The notes under the pieces are model-generated. The model was given only the letters and a program-made list of their open reading frames with translations. It did no database searches and was not told the origin of the DNA. From positions 62,001-126,000 of the forward strand of contig NZ_CANLBK010000004.1 of NCBI RefSeq assembly GCF_947488835.1: DNA of 64,000 bases, read 5' to 3'. Both the position numbers and the translations under genes were made by a program. Each line of letters starts with the position of its first letter. Within the stretch, counting starts at the first letter, position 1. The DNA is from an uncultured Marinobacter sp. (GTDB lineage: Bacteria > Pseudomonadota > Gammaproteobacteria > Pseudomonadales > Oleiphilaceae). This document shows, one piece after another, positions 1 through 7,552 of the stretch.

Positions 1-107
1 CAATCATCAAAAACTCCAATAGGCGCCGCAGGTTGGTTGCGGTGGTAGTGTTACCCGACGACAATAGCCCGGATACCTGGATTGCTAATCGGTTATGGAG
101 TTTACCA

Positions 108-1289
108 GTGACAAGCCCGTTTGATCAGCCTCTTAATCGCCAAGATACTTGCTCGGTAAAACTCGATGTCCGCAAGGCAGTATTTGGCCGAGAGGATGTG
201 ATTCCAGTGTGGGTGGCAGACATGGATTTCGCCGCACCAGAGGCGGTTACTCGCGCGCTTTCAGAGCGTGCCGCACATCCGGTTTATGGCTATACGCTTT
301 TCCCCGATAGCCTTTACCAGTCAATACAGGACTGGTTTCGTGAGCAACATGGGTGGGAAATCAAGCGCCACTGGATACTGATGGCGCCAGGGGTTGTTCC
401 TTCCTTGCATGCAGCCTGTATGGCTTGTGCTGCTCCGGGTGAAGGCGTGATTATTCAGCCGCCAGTGTACCCGCCGTTTTTCAGTTCGGTTCGCTTGAGC
501 GGGCGGGAGATTATTGAAAATCCACTGGTTTGCGATGAAACCGGTTACTACCGGATGGATCTGGAGCACCTGGAAGCTTGCGCCGCCCGCCCGGATGCCC
601 GCCTGCTGATGCTGTGTTCACCCCATAATCCGGTTGGGCGTACCTGGTCGGAGCAAGAGCTTGAAGCTGTTCTGGATATTGCCCGACGCCATGATCTGGT
701 GGTGATTTCAGATGAAATCCACTGCGACCTTACCTATGCCGACATGCCACGGCACCGGATGCTGGCAACGCTGGCTCGGCCTGGCGATGCACTGATCACG
801 GCTATTGCACCAAGCAAGACCTTCAACATCCCCGGGCTTGGGCTGTCTGCTCTTGCCATCCCCGATAAGGCGCAACGCAATGCCATGCAGGCAGTCTTCG
901 ATTCCCTGCATGTGCCCCAGTGCAACCCATTCAGTATTGCGGGATTTGAAGCGGGTTACCGTTCTGGTGGGCCTTGGTTGAATGAGCTGATGGCGTATTT
1001 GCAGGAGAACCGGGACTTTGTGATCAACACGGTGAATGCACGCTTGCCCGGCATCAAAACCCGCGCGCCAGAAGGAACCTATCTGGTGTGGCTGGATTGC
1101 AGAGGAATGGGGTTGGACGATGCAGCCTTGAAGCGGTTTTTCGTGCAGGACGCCGGAGTCGGAATGAACCCCGGCATCTCATTCGGTGAACAGGGCAGCG
1201 GTTTCATGCGGTTGAACATTGGTTGCCCCAGTGCTGTGTTGGTCGACGTGCTGCAGCGCATCGAGTCGGCTTTGAACGCGCGCACGTAA
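108..1289 (+). CDS. patB: PatB/MalY-type cystathionine beta-lyase (C-S lyase), PLP aminotransferase fold
   Basis: Fold-type I PLP enzyme expected to cleave the C-S bond of cystathionine or cysteine conjugates, giving homocysteine or a thiol, pyruvate and ammonia in the cytoplasm. Visible landmarks are the N-terminal NRxxTxSVKxD-type segment, VWVADMDF, CSPHNPVGR, SDEIHCDL and the Schiff-base lysine in SKTFNIPG (about K237). The frame is open from a TTG at 33, but I chose GTG at 108: it has GGAG seven bases upstream and gives 393 residues, the usual MalY/PatB length. The gene converges on the AspA/AstE-like gene with a 10-base gap. Whether it is also a regulator, as MalY is in E. coli, cannot be told from sequence. 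Confidence 0.88.
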   Translation: MTSPFDQPLNRQDTCSVKLDVRKAVFGREDVIPVWVADMDFAAPEAVTRALSERAAHPVYGYTLFPDSLYQSIQDWFREQHGWEIKRHWILMAPGVVPSLHAACMACAAPGEGVIIQPPVYPPFFSSVRLSGREIIENPLVCDETGYYRMDLEHLEACAARPDARLLMLCSPHNPVGRTWSEQELEAVLDIARRHDLVVISDEIHCDLTYADMPRHRMLATLARPGDALITAIAPSKTFNIPGLGLSALAIPDKAQRNAMQAVFDSLHVPQCNPFSIAGFEAGYRSGGPWLNELMAYLQENRDFVINTVNARLPGIKTRAPEGTYLVWLDCRGMGLDDAALKRFFVQDAGVGMNPGISFGEQGSGFMRLNIGCPSAVLVDVLQRIESALNART

Positions 1290-1299
1290 ACCTTGAGCG

Positions 1300-2709
1300 C
1301 TATTCTCCCGGTACCTTGGCTTCTGTACCTATGTGATAGGCAGCAAAGCCCGCCATGACCACCTGATCTACCGCCATACCAATGATTCGGCCATCGCTGT
1401 TGGAGTGGATAGGGTACTGGGCATTGGTGATCGGGTCGGCGACATAGCCAAGAATCTGACCCTTGGACACTTTCGCGCCCAATTTAACCTTGCTGAACAG
1501 AATACCGCCGTCGTTTGCCCGCACCCACGCAGAGTTGTAGTACACGGGTTGCGGGTCGCCCCATACGAACATCCGCGAGATCATGCCCTGCTTTTCCATC
1601 AGGCTGGTGAGGCTGTTTACGCCTGCCTTGATCTGATGCTCCTGTATGCGATGGGATTCGCCAGCCTCCAGTGTTACCGCACGAATGCCCACATCTACCG
1701 CAGCGGTGCGGAGCATCCCGGGTGACCCGCTACTGTGCACCACCGCCATGCGGTCAAACCCGCGGGTAAATTCTGCCACCGTGGGATTGTTCATGTCAGC
1801 ACGAAGTTGCGGCAGGTTGGTGCGCTTCAGTGAGCCAGTATGTATATCCACCAGCATGTCGCAGTGCCGGATAATTTTTTCGAAAAGTGAGTAGGCAATC
1901 CGGTCTGCCAGGCTGCCATTCGGCCGGCCGGGGAAGTGCCGGTTCAGGTCGCGGCGATCCGGCAGATATCGGCTACCCTGCTGGAATCCGGGCAGGTTCA
2001 CAATGGGGATGCCCACCACGCTGCCACTGAGTTTTTCCGGATCAAGGTCGTACATCGTCTGGCGGATAATTTCGATGCCGTTCAACTCGTCGCCATGGAT
2101 GGTGCCTGTCAGGCATAGGGTGGGGCCGGCGTTGACGCCGTTAACCACCAATACCGGTGTGGGCTGCGACAAGCCGGCAATCTGAATACCAGACGACCAG
2201 GCCAGGCGGGTTGATGTACCCGGTAACACTTCGCTGCCAAGCAGAGCCAGATTTTTTGCGGGCTGTGGACCTTTAACTTCTGGTTCGGATGCTTTGTCTT
2301 CTGGAGCGTCGGCGACGACTACCGGCTCTTCGGTGCCTGGGCTTTCCTGAATGGCAGGGTCTTTCGGCGGCTCAGGAGTAGGTGCAGGCGCAACTTCCTT
2401 CAGGTCAATGTTGGGCGCTACTTTCTTCGGCTTTGGCGAACGCTTTGGTTTGGGTGCTTGTGCGGCTTCTTCAGCTGCAGGGACCGCTTCCACTGAGGGC
2501 GTGTCAGGTGGTTCCCGTCGTGGCTCTGAGCGCTCTACATCCTCAACGTTTTCATCGTCCGCCAATTCTGCCAGCAGAATCTCCTGGATTACAGGATTCT
2601 GGCCGCTGCTTTTAGGTGGGTCTGCCAGTGAAACAGAAGGCAAGGCCAGCATGAGCAAGCAAAAAGGCGGTGTCAGAGCGGTCAGCATTTTCAGCCTGTA
2701 AAACAGCAT
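1300..2709 (-). CDS. Secreted succinylglutamate desuccinylase/aspartoacylase-family (M14-like) metalloenzyme with long Pro/Glu/Lys linker
   Basis: 469 residues. A signal peptide (cleavage near residue 29, after SLA) is followed by about 120 residues of low-complexity Pro/Glu/Lys/Ala sequence and then a zinc-hydrolase domain. Probable zinc ligands are H205 and E208 in GTIHGDE and H290 in DIHTG, the AspA/AstE pattern. The last 80 or so residues form a beta-rich tail as in other family members. The true arginine-catabolic AstE is cytoplasmic, shorter and lies in an ast operon, so this is probably a periplasmic or envelope-anchored amidase or deacylase of unknown substrate. ATG at 2709 has AGGA only three bases away; ATG at 2688 is an alternative start. 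Confidence 0.75.
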   Translation of the reverse strand: MLFYRLKMLTALTPPFCLLMLALPSVSLADPPKSSGQNPVIQEILLAELADDENVEDVERSEPRREPPDTPSVEAVPAAEEAAQAPKPKRSPKPKKVAPNIDLKEVAPAPTPEPPKDPAIQESPGTEEPVVVADAPEDKASEPEVKGPQPAKNLALLGSEVLPGTSTRLAWSSGIQIAGLSQPTPVLVVNGVNAGPTLCLTGTIHGDELNGIEIIRQTMYDLDPEKLSGSVVGIPIVNLPGFQQGSRYLPDRRDLNRHFPGRPNGSLADRIAYSLFEKIIRHCDMLVDIHTGSLKRTNLPQLRADMNNPTVAEFTRGFDRMAVVHSSGSPGMLRTAAVDVGIRAVTLEAGESHRIQEHQIKAGVNSLTSLMEKQGMISRMFVWGDPQPVYYNSAWVRANDGGILFSKVKLGAKVSKGQILGYVADPITNAQYPIHSNSDGRIIGMAVDQVVMAGFAAYHIGTEAKVPGE

Positions 2710-2837
2710 GATTCCTCACGGGTCGTTCACGAAGGCCCAAGGATAAAGGTTGGCCGAGGGTCATGAATATGGCAATAACACAGATTTAATGCCATTTTCA
2801 TGGTGCAGACATGAACATTGTTGCCAATAATAGTTAT

Positions 2838-2860
2838 GGTACGCAGGGTACATGCGTACC
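2838..2860. repeat. 23-bp perfect inverted repeat in the leader of the Pmp3-like gene
   Basis: Arms GGTACGCA (2838-2845) and TGCGTACC (2853-2860) flank a 7-base spacer, 40 bases before the ATG at 2900. It could be an operator or an mRNA hairpin. I could not define convincing -35/-10 boxes beside it. Confidence 0.4.
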
Positions 2861-2899
2861 TGACCTATCCAGTTATATCCGACTGAGGGAGTTAACTAT

Positions 2900-3058
2900 A
2901 TGGACTTTTTGCGAATTATTATTGCCATTCTGTTACCGCCACTGGGTGTGTTTTTGCAGGTGGGTATCGGAAAACACTTCTGGATCAACATACTGCTGAC
3001 GATTCTGGGCTACATTCCCGGTATCGTGCACGCGGTATACATTATCGCCAAAAAATAA
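2900..3058 (+). CDS. Pmp3/YqaE (UPF0057) family small membrane protein
   Basis: 52 residues, beginning MDFLRIIIAILLPPLGVFLQ and ending IIAKK. Two hydrophobic helices are separated by a short polar turn (residues about 24-29), and the PPLGVFLQVG and LGYIPGIVHAVY blocks are the Pmp3 signature. Members are inner-membrane proteolipids linked to stress and membrane-potential homeostasis; the molecular function is not settled. GAGGGA lies nine bases before the ATG, a good ribosome site. It is monocistronic, followed by the convergent NUDIX-MBL gene. Confidence 0.9.
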   Translation: MDFLRIIIAILLPPLGVFLQVGIGKHFWINILLTILGYIPGIVHAVYIIAKK

Positions 3059-3098
3059 GCATCGACAGGCGCTTTGCACGCCTGCCGATGGGCCGGGC

Positions 3099-4736
3099 TC
3101 AGGTGGACTTTGTGGCCTGCCAGAGCCCGTCTTCCTGCAGGGCGCGGCCATCAGCCTCCAGTTTCAGCAAATGGGCCAAGGCAGAGCGGGCTGCAACGCC
3201 ATGAATAGCCGCTGGCACGTCGCCGTAGGCTTTGCTGGTGAGGTCTTTCAGGTTCACCGGTGAAAGCTTGGCGAGGGCGCGCGCAATCTTATGCTCCCTG
3301 GCCAGCCGGTGAGTGATCAGATAGTCGATGATCGCTTGCGGTTGCCCCATCACGAATCCGTGGGCAGGGGCAATGAAGCGGATTTTTTCGGCAAACAGGT
3401 CGTAGAGCGATTCCAGATAGGCCTTCATGTCGCCGTCCGGCGGGTTTATAACCACTGTTGAGCCCTGCATGATGTGATCCCCTGAAAACAGCAGCTGCTG
3501 ATCCTCTAACAGGAAGCACAGGTGGTTGGAGGCGTGTCCGGGTGTGTGCAGAACCTTGAGAGTGCCCGCATCGGTTTTGATCAAATCCCCATGCTCAGGC
3601 TGTTGGTCGGGCGCGAATTTATGGTCCTGGCCCGGGCCATCTGGTGCAGGTCGACCGTAAACCCGACAGCCCGTTTGCTCCTTCAGCGCCTGGGTGCCCG
3701 GTGAGTGGTCCAGATGGGTATGAGTGACTACCACCGAATCAATTTTGCCCCCCGTTACCTCAAGAATACGTTCTATGTGCCCTGCATGGCTTGGACCCGG
3801 GTCGAGCACGGTAAAGCGTTCGTGACCCAGAATGTAGGTGTTGGTGCCAGGGCCGGTCATCACGCCGGGATTAGGTGCTGTAAGGCGAATCACGCCTGCA
3901 GCAACCTCAACCGCCTCACCGGGAACAATCTCTGCTTTGGTACTGCCTTCCCCTTCCGGGTCCAGCTTGACGGCCTCCGCGTAGGCCGGAGAATCCGGCT
4001 CCAGAAACACCGACTTGCCACGACGGATCGCTGGCCAGGGCTGGCTCGGGTAGGGCTCGGGAGGATTTGCCCAGGCGTAGCGCATGAGGCTGTCTACAGA
4101 GTCAAAATCCCGCAAAACCCTGAGGGTTCCCAAGGTTGGCAACGTCATCAAGCGCGTGCCGGCACGCTGCTCTTGCAGCGCTTGTTCGGGGCGAATCCAT
4201 ACGTGATCAATGGTTTCCTCGCCATCATGGCTCACGTACTGGTTTTCTGGTGCTTCGGTCACGAAGAATCGGGTATCAAAGCGCCGGGGAGGGCCGGGAG
4301 GGGTAATCCAGTGGCTCAGGTAGGCCAGTCTGTCCAGAGGGATGGTTAGCTGGTGGCGCTGGCACAGCTCGGCCAGGGGCAGCTCGCCTTTGAATACCGC
4401 TTTGCGGTCATCGTGGGCAGGGTGGTCTCCGCCGATGAGCTGCCGGTCGGCATCCATGGCCACCAGTACGCCGGCCTCCTCAAAGCATTCGCGAACAGCC
4501 GCCAGCATATAATCCGCGCCGCCTTCACTCAGGCTCATGGTGTGGCTGATTTCCGTGTCTTTCACGCCCGCTGCGTGCAGGCGCCCATGGGATTCCTGCT
4601 CATCTACCGCACCGCCTGGAAACACATAAAAGCCGGGTAGAAAAACGGCGCTCCAGGTGCGTTGTAGCAGTAACACTTCGATGCCTTCGGGGGTGTCCCT
4701 TACCAGTGCCAGAGTGGCCGCAGGGCGAATATCCAT
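3099..4736 (-). CDS. NUDIX hydrolase fused to LACTB2-like metallo-beta-lactamase hydrolase
   Basis: Two enzymes in one chain of about 545 residues. Residues 1-180 are a NUDIX domain with the split box GG(41-42)...RECFEEAG (82-89); the insertion between the GG and the REuxEE part resembles the NUDT7/19 group. Residues from about 265 form a metallo-beta-lactamase fold with HTHLDH (about 339-344), HTPGHASNH, SGDH and APAHG metal motifs, followed by the helical/winged C-terminal domain of LACTB2-type proteins. NUDIX members hydrolyse nucleoside diphosphate derivatives such as CoA or NADH; LACTB2-like domains can be nucleases or thioesterases. Neither substrate is known here. I prefer ATG 4736; GTG at 4754 (GAGG eight bases upstream) and GTG at 4763 are alternatives. 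Confidence 0.8.
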   Translation of the reverse strand: MDIRPAATLALVRDTPEGIEVLLLQRTWSAVFLPGFYVFPGGAVDEQESHGRLHAAGVKDTEISHTMSLSEGGADYMLAAVRECFEEAGVLVAMDADRQLIGGDHPAHDDRKAVFKGELPLAELCQRHQLTIPLDRLAYLSHWITPPGPPRRFDTRFFVTEAPENQYVSHDGEETIDHVWIRPEQALQEQRAGTRLMTLPTLGTLRVLRDFDSVDSLMRYAWANPPEPYPSQPWPAIRRGKSVFLEPDSPAYAEAVKLDPEGEGSTKAEIVPGEAVEVAAGVIRLTAPNPGVMTGPGTNTYILGHERFTVLDPGPSHAGHIERILEVTGGKIDSVVVTHTHLDHSPGTQALKEQTGCRVYGRPAPDGPGQDHKFAPDQQPEHGDLIKTDAGTLKVLHTPGHASNHLCFLLEDQQLLFSGDHIMQGSTVVINPPDGDMKAYLESLYDLFAEKIRFIAPAHGFVMGQPQAIIDYLITHRLAREHKIARALAKLSPVNLKDLTSKAYGDVPAAIHGVAARSALAHLLKLEADGRALQEDGLWQATKST

Positions 4737-4926
4737 AGATTTTCCATTGTTCACAACTGTCACCTCAACTTGCCTTTACATGCAGCGCGCAAAGGCTGAA
4801 TTCAGCGCTAAAAGACCAGCACTGACGATAACCGATTTTTGCAACAAGATCATTGAGATGAAGGTCGTGGCACAAGAGGGTATCATTCAGTGCTGCACAC
4901 GACCCTTTGCTATACAGGTACCTGAA

Positions 4927-5352
4927 GTGGCCCGAATCAAGCTTTCCTTCCCCGATAATGTGTTCTGTTTTGAAACCCTCATGCAAGTTCGAACAACGGA
5001 TATTAACGGTGCCAACCACCTCGGTAACGATGCACTGGTGTCGATGCTGTCGGAAGCGCGGGCTCAGTTTTTGATCAGTCTTGGTATTTCTGAGGGCAAC
5101 AACAGCGGCCAGGGCATTATAGTGACGGACCTTGCGACCATGTATCAGTCGGAATCCTTTTTCCCGGAAATGCTACGATTTGAAGTGGGAGTGATGGACT
5201 TCAATAAATACGGCGGGGATTTTGTGTTCAGGGTAACCAAGGCCGAGACGGAGCAGGCTGTTGCTTTGGCAAAGTATGGATTTGTGTTTTTTGATTACCT
5301 CCAGAAGAAGGTCACCCCCGTTCCGGAAAGCTTCCGGTCACGCTTTGCCTGA
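4927..5352 (+). CDS. Hotdog-fold acyl-CoA thioesterase family protein
   Basis: 141 residues from GTG 4927, beginning MARIKLSFPDN after initiation. TTDINGANHLGNDALVSMLSEAR is the 4-hydroxybenzoyl-CoA-thioesterase-like active-site region (Asp, Asn and His before the central helix), and the sheet-rich remainder fits a single hotdog domain. The frame is open far upstream (ATG 4858), but residues before 4927 look non-homologous. The last 15 bases overlap the 3' end of the convergent MATE gene. Substrate unknown. Confidence 0.75.
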   Translation: MARIKLSFPDNVFCFETLMQVRTTDINGANHLGNDALVSMLSEARAQFLISLGISEGNNSGQGIIVTDLATMYQSESFFPEMLRFEVGVMDFNKYGGDFVFRVTKAETEQAVALAKYGFVFFDYLQKKVTPVPESFRSRFA

Positions 5353-6669
5353 GGCGCTTTCCCGGAGTTGTTTCATGCCGGCGCGATAGAAGCTGTAAGC
5401 CATAATGCCGGCCAGCAGGTTGCCCACCAGCGCACCGCTCATCAAACCGTAAATGCCATTGAGCTGGCTGCCCAGCCACAGCAGGGGCAGAAAGCACAAA
5501 AATAACCGCAGCATTGAAACCAGCAACGCCCGCACGGCAAGGCCAAGGGCGTTGCAGATGGACACCATCAACATGCACACCCCCAGGCCGCTGTAGCTGA
5601 GTGGCACCCGCACAAGGTAGGCACCAAGAATCTCTTGCACCTGTTGGTCACTGCTGAACAGTTCCGATACCAAACCAGAGGCGATTAGCCAGAGCAGGCC
5701 AATGGCCAGCTGCCAGCCCACCACAAACCGCACGGCAATTCGCACCAGTTTGCGAATCTGTTCAATATCCCCGGCACCCAGCAGTCGGCCAATCATGGGC
5801 GGCATGGACATGGTGAGTGCGAGCACGACCACAATGGAGAAAAATTCCAGGCGTGTGCCCAGGCCCCAGGCTGCCACGGCGGCGGAGCCGAAACCGGCGA
5901 CCATGGCCGTTGCCAGCATGGCTGAAACGGGCGGCATAAGCTGGCTGACCATGGCGGGCGCCATGATGCTGTTGAGTTGTTTAAGGGCGCGACCCAAGGC
6001 GAGTTCGCGAAGATCGAAGCGAGCCCAGCCGCGCTTCAACAGTTTGGGGTAAATAAACAGACAGCCTATTCCGAAGGCGGTTACGGTGGCCCAGGCGGCA
6101 CCGGGCAGTCCCCAGCCGAATACGAATATGTAGAGCGGGTCCAGAGCGATGTTGGCGAGGCTGGTAGCCACCATCATGTAACCGGGTAGTTTTGTGTCGC
6201 CATGGGAGCGGCAGATGCTGTAGCCAAAGTATAAAAAAGCGCCGATCCAGGCGGAAAATAGCCAGGGTAACCAGTAACTGCGCACCATAGGGAGCAGGGT
6301 GTTGTCTGCGCCGAGTGCGGTCATGATGGGAGTTTGAAGAAGCCACAAGATAACACACAGTACGAAGACCAGTGTGCTGCCAACGACTATGACAAGCCCA
6401 CCCAAGCGAAATGCCCGGAGTTCGTCGCCTACCCCAAGTGTTCGCGAAATGATGGCGGTGGTGGCAATGCCGAGACCAACTTGTAACCCGATGATCAGTT
6501 GGTGCATGGGGAGTGTGAAGCCCAAAGCAGCCAGTGGATCCCGGCCAAGCTGGCCGATAAATGCGCTATCCGCGAGCTGGAAGGTCATGAGTGAGAGTGC
6601 GCCAAACAGCATGGGCCAGGTCATGGTGTAAAGCTGTCGGGGTAGGCTTGCGGTTTGGGTGGTGCTCAC
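5338..6669 (-). CDS. MATE family multidrug/Na+ exporter (NorM/DinF-like)
   Basis: 443 residues with about twelve hydrophobic helices in two pseudo-repeats. Family cues are the N-terminal WPMLFGALSLMTFQLADSAFIGQLGRDPLAALGF, the IGLQVGLGIATTAIISRTLG segment and the matching LGTRLEF and MPPMIGRLLGAGD in the second half. It should be an inner-membrane antiporter exporting cationic drugs or metabolites against Na+ or H+. Start is GTG 6669. Between this gene and tpx lie a seven-copy hexanucleotide repeat (21-62 bases upstream of the start) and hairpin element copy 1, so its leader is exceptional. Confidence 0.88.
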   Translation of the reverse strand: MSTTQTASLPRQLYTMTWPMLFGALSLMTFQLADSAFIGQLGRDPLAALGFTLPMHQLIIGLQVGLGIATTAIISRTLGVGDELRAFRLGGLVIVVGSTLVFVLCVILWLLQTPIMTALGADNTLLPMVRSYWLPWLFSAWIGAFLYFGYSICRSHGDTKLPGYMMVATSLANIALDPLYIFVFGWGLPGAAWATVTAFGIGCLFIYPKLLKRGWARFDLRELALGRALKQLNSIMAPAMVSQLMPPVSAMLATAMVAGFGSAAVAAWGLGTRLEFFSIVVVLALTMSMPPMIGRLLGAGDIEQIRKLVRIAVRFVVGWQLAIGLLWLIASGLVSELFSSDQQVQEILGAYLVRVPLSYSGLGVCMLMVSICNALGLAVRALLVSMLRLFLCFLPLLWLGSQLNGIYGLMSGALVGNLLAGIMAYSFYRAGMKQLRESASGKA

Positions 6670-6690
6670 GGGTTTTGGGTGGTGCCTTGG

Positions 6691-6732
6691 TTTGGGTTTG
6701 GGTTTGGGTTTGGGTTTGGGTTTGGGTTTGGG
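6691..6732. repeat. Seven perfect tandem copies of TTTGGG (CCCAAA on the MATE coding strand)
   Basis: 42 bases, uninterrupted, 22 bases upstream of the MATE start codon. It sits where the promoter or 5' leader of that gene must be, so slippage could alter expression. No copy-number variation can be seen in a single sequence. Confidence 0.95.
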
Positions 6733-6765
6733 AGTGGAAGTCTAACAGTTTTACTTTGGAGTTAA

Positions 6766-6874
6766 CCTTTCGGGTGGGTCGGGCTCCCCAGACACGCCGT
6801 GAACCCGTCCGTGGGGGCTTGGCATTGCCATCCTTGGCAATGCACAGTCTGGGGAGCCCGACACACCCAAAAGG
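6766..6874 (+). repeat. Hairpin element, copy 1 (28-nt arms, 53-nt conserved loop)
   Basis: Left arm 6766-6793 and right arm 6847-6874 are complementary at 26 of 28 positions. The loop, 6794-6846, matches copy 2 at about 40 of 53 positions and contains its own hairpin (GCATTGCCA, TCCT, TGGCAATGC). It lies between the tpx stop and the MATE start. Neither end has a T-run, so it is not a classic intrinsic terminator. Confidence 0.9.
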
Positions 6875-6930
6875 CTCCGGGCCGGAGTGGTTTTCCGCCA
6901 GGTTTTTCTAGTGCCGCTTTAAAAGTCTGC

Positions 6931-7428
6931 TCAGAGCACCTTCAGTGCTGCGTCGTAGTCCGGCTCGTCGTGGATTTCACTGACCAGCTGGCTGTGGATA
7001 ACCTTGTTGGATTCATCCAGAACCACTACCGCTCGTGCGCAGAGACCGGCAAGTGGGCCGCCTTGAAGCCCTACGCCGTAATCCTGCTGGAAGCTGTAGT
7101 TCCGGAAGGTGGAGAGGGTTTCTACATTTTTCAGGCCTTCGGCACCGCAAAAGCGGGACGCGGCGAAGGGCAGGTCGGCGGAGACAACCAGTACAACCGT
7201 GTTGTCGAGGGAACCTGCTTTTTCGTTGAATTTACGGGTGGATGTGGCGCACACACCTGTGTCGATACTGGGGATGATGTTCAGGATTTTGCGTTTGCCT
7301 GCCCAGTTGTCGAGGGTGACTTCTTCCAGCCCGCTGCTGGTGAGCGTGAAGGCGGGTGCTGTGTCGCCGTTCTTAGGAAATTCGCCGCTCAGTTCAATGG
7401 GGTTGCCGTCAAAAGTAACTGTGCTCAT
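6931..7428 (-). CDS. tpx: Thiol peroxidase Tpx (atypical 2-Cys peroxiredoxin)
   Basis: 165 residues, the normal Tpx length. It reduces H2O2 and alkyl or lipid hydroperoxides using thioredoxin. The peroxidatic cysteine is C60 in [15 protein letters not shown] and the resolving cysteine C94 in SRFCGAEG; both are present, as is the start [15 protein letters not shown] typical of the family. ATG 7428 has AAGGAG seven bases upstream. Located on the minus strand downstream of the Bcr/CflA gene with a 124-base gap that carries its own inverted repeat, so probably separately transcribed. Confidence 0.95.
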   Translation of the reverse strand: MSTVTFDGNPIELSGEFPKNGDTAPAFTLTSSGLEEVTLDNWAGKRKILNIIPSIDTGVCATSTRKFNEKAGSLDNTVVLVVSADLPFAASRFCGAEGLKNVETLSTFRNYSFQQDYGVGLQGGPLAGLCARAVVVLDESNKVIHSQLVSEIHDEPDYDAALKVL

Positions 7429-7469
7429 GGAGTGCTCCTTGGGTGATACAGAAGGTGATACGGAAATAG

Positions 7470-7507
7470 CTAAACAGAGATAGTCTGAAACAACCTACCC
7501 TGTTTAG
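7470..7507. repeat. Inverted repeat upstream of tpx
   Basis: Perfect 8-bp arms CTAAACAG (7470-7477) and CTGTTTAG (7500-7507), separated by 22 bases. It is centred about 60 bases before the tpx start and 45 bases after the MFS stop. Could be a tpx operator or a weak transcript end; I cannot match it to a named regulator. Confidence 0.35.
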
Positions 7508-7552
7508 TCCATTTTGGATGACTTTGCATCCCTTCGGGCCGATTGAGTATGC

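Noticed and set aside
1..107. N-terminal extension of the C-S lyase from TTG 33
   Set aside because: The extra 25 residues do not fit the family, and GTG 108 has a better ribosome site.
3705..4349. Plus-strand ORF inside the NUDIX-MBL gene
   Set aside because: The opposite strand encodes well-conserved NUDIX and MBL motifs throughout.
6691..6732. Telomere-like repeat
   Set aside because: Internal, seven copies, flanked by ordinary chromosomal genes.
6766..6874. Hairpin element copy 1 as an intrinsic terminator
   Set aside because: A 53-base loop and no T-run on either strand; copies 2 and 3 likewise.
6591..6911. Plus-strand ORF with a Val-Trp repeat across the TTTGGG tract and hairpin copy 1
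   Set aside because: Its periodic sequence is only the translation of the tandem repeat; it overlaps the MATE start and has no homology-like features.
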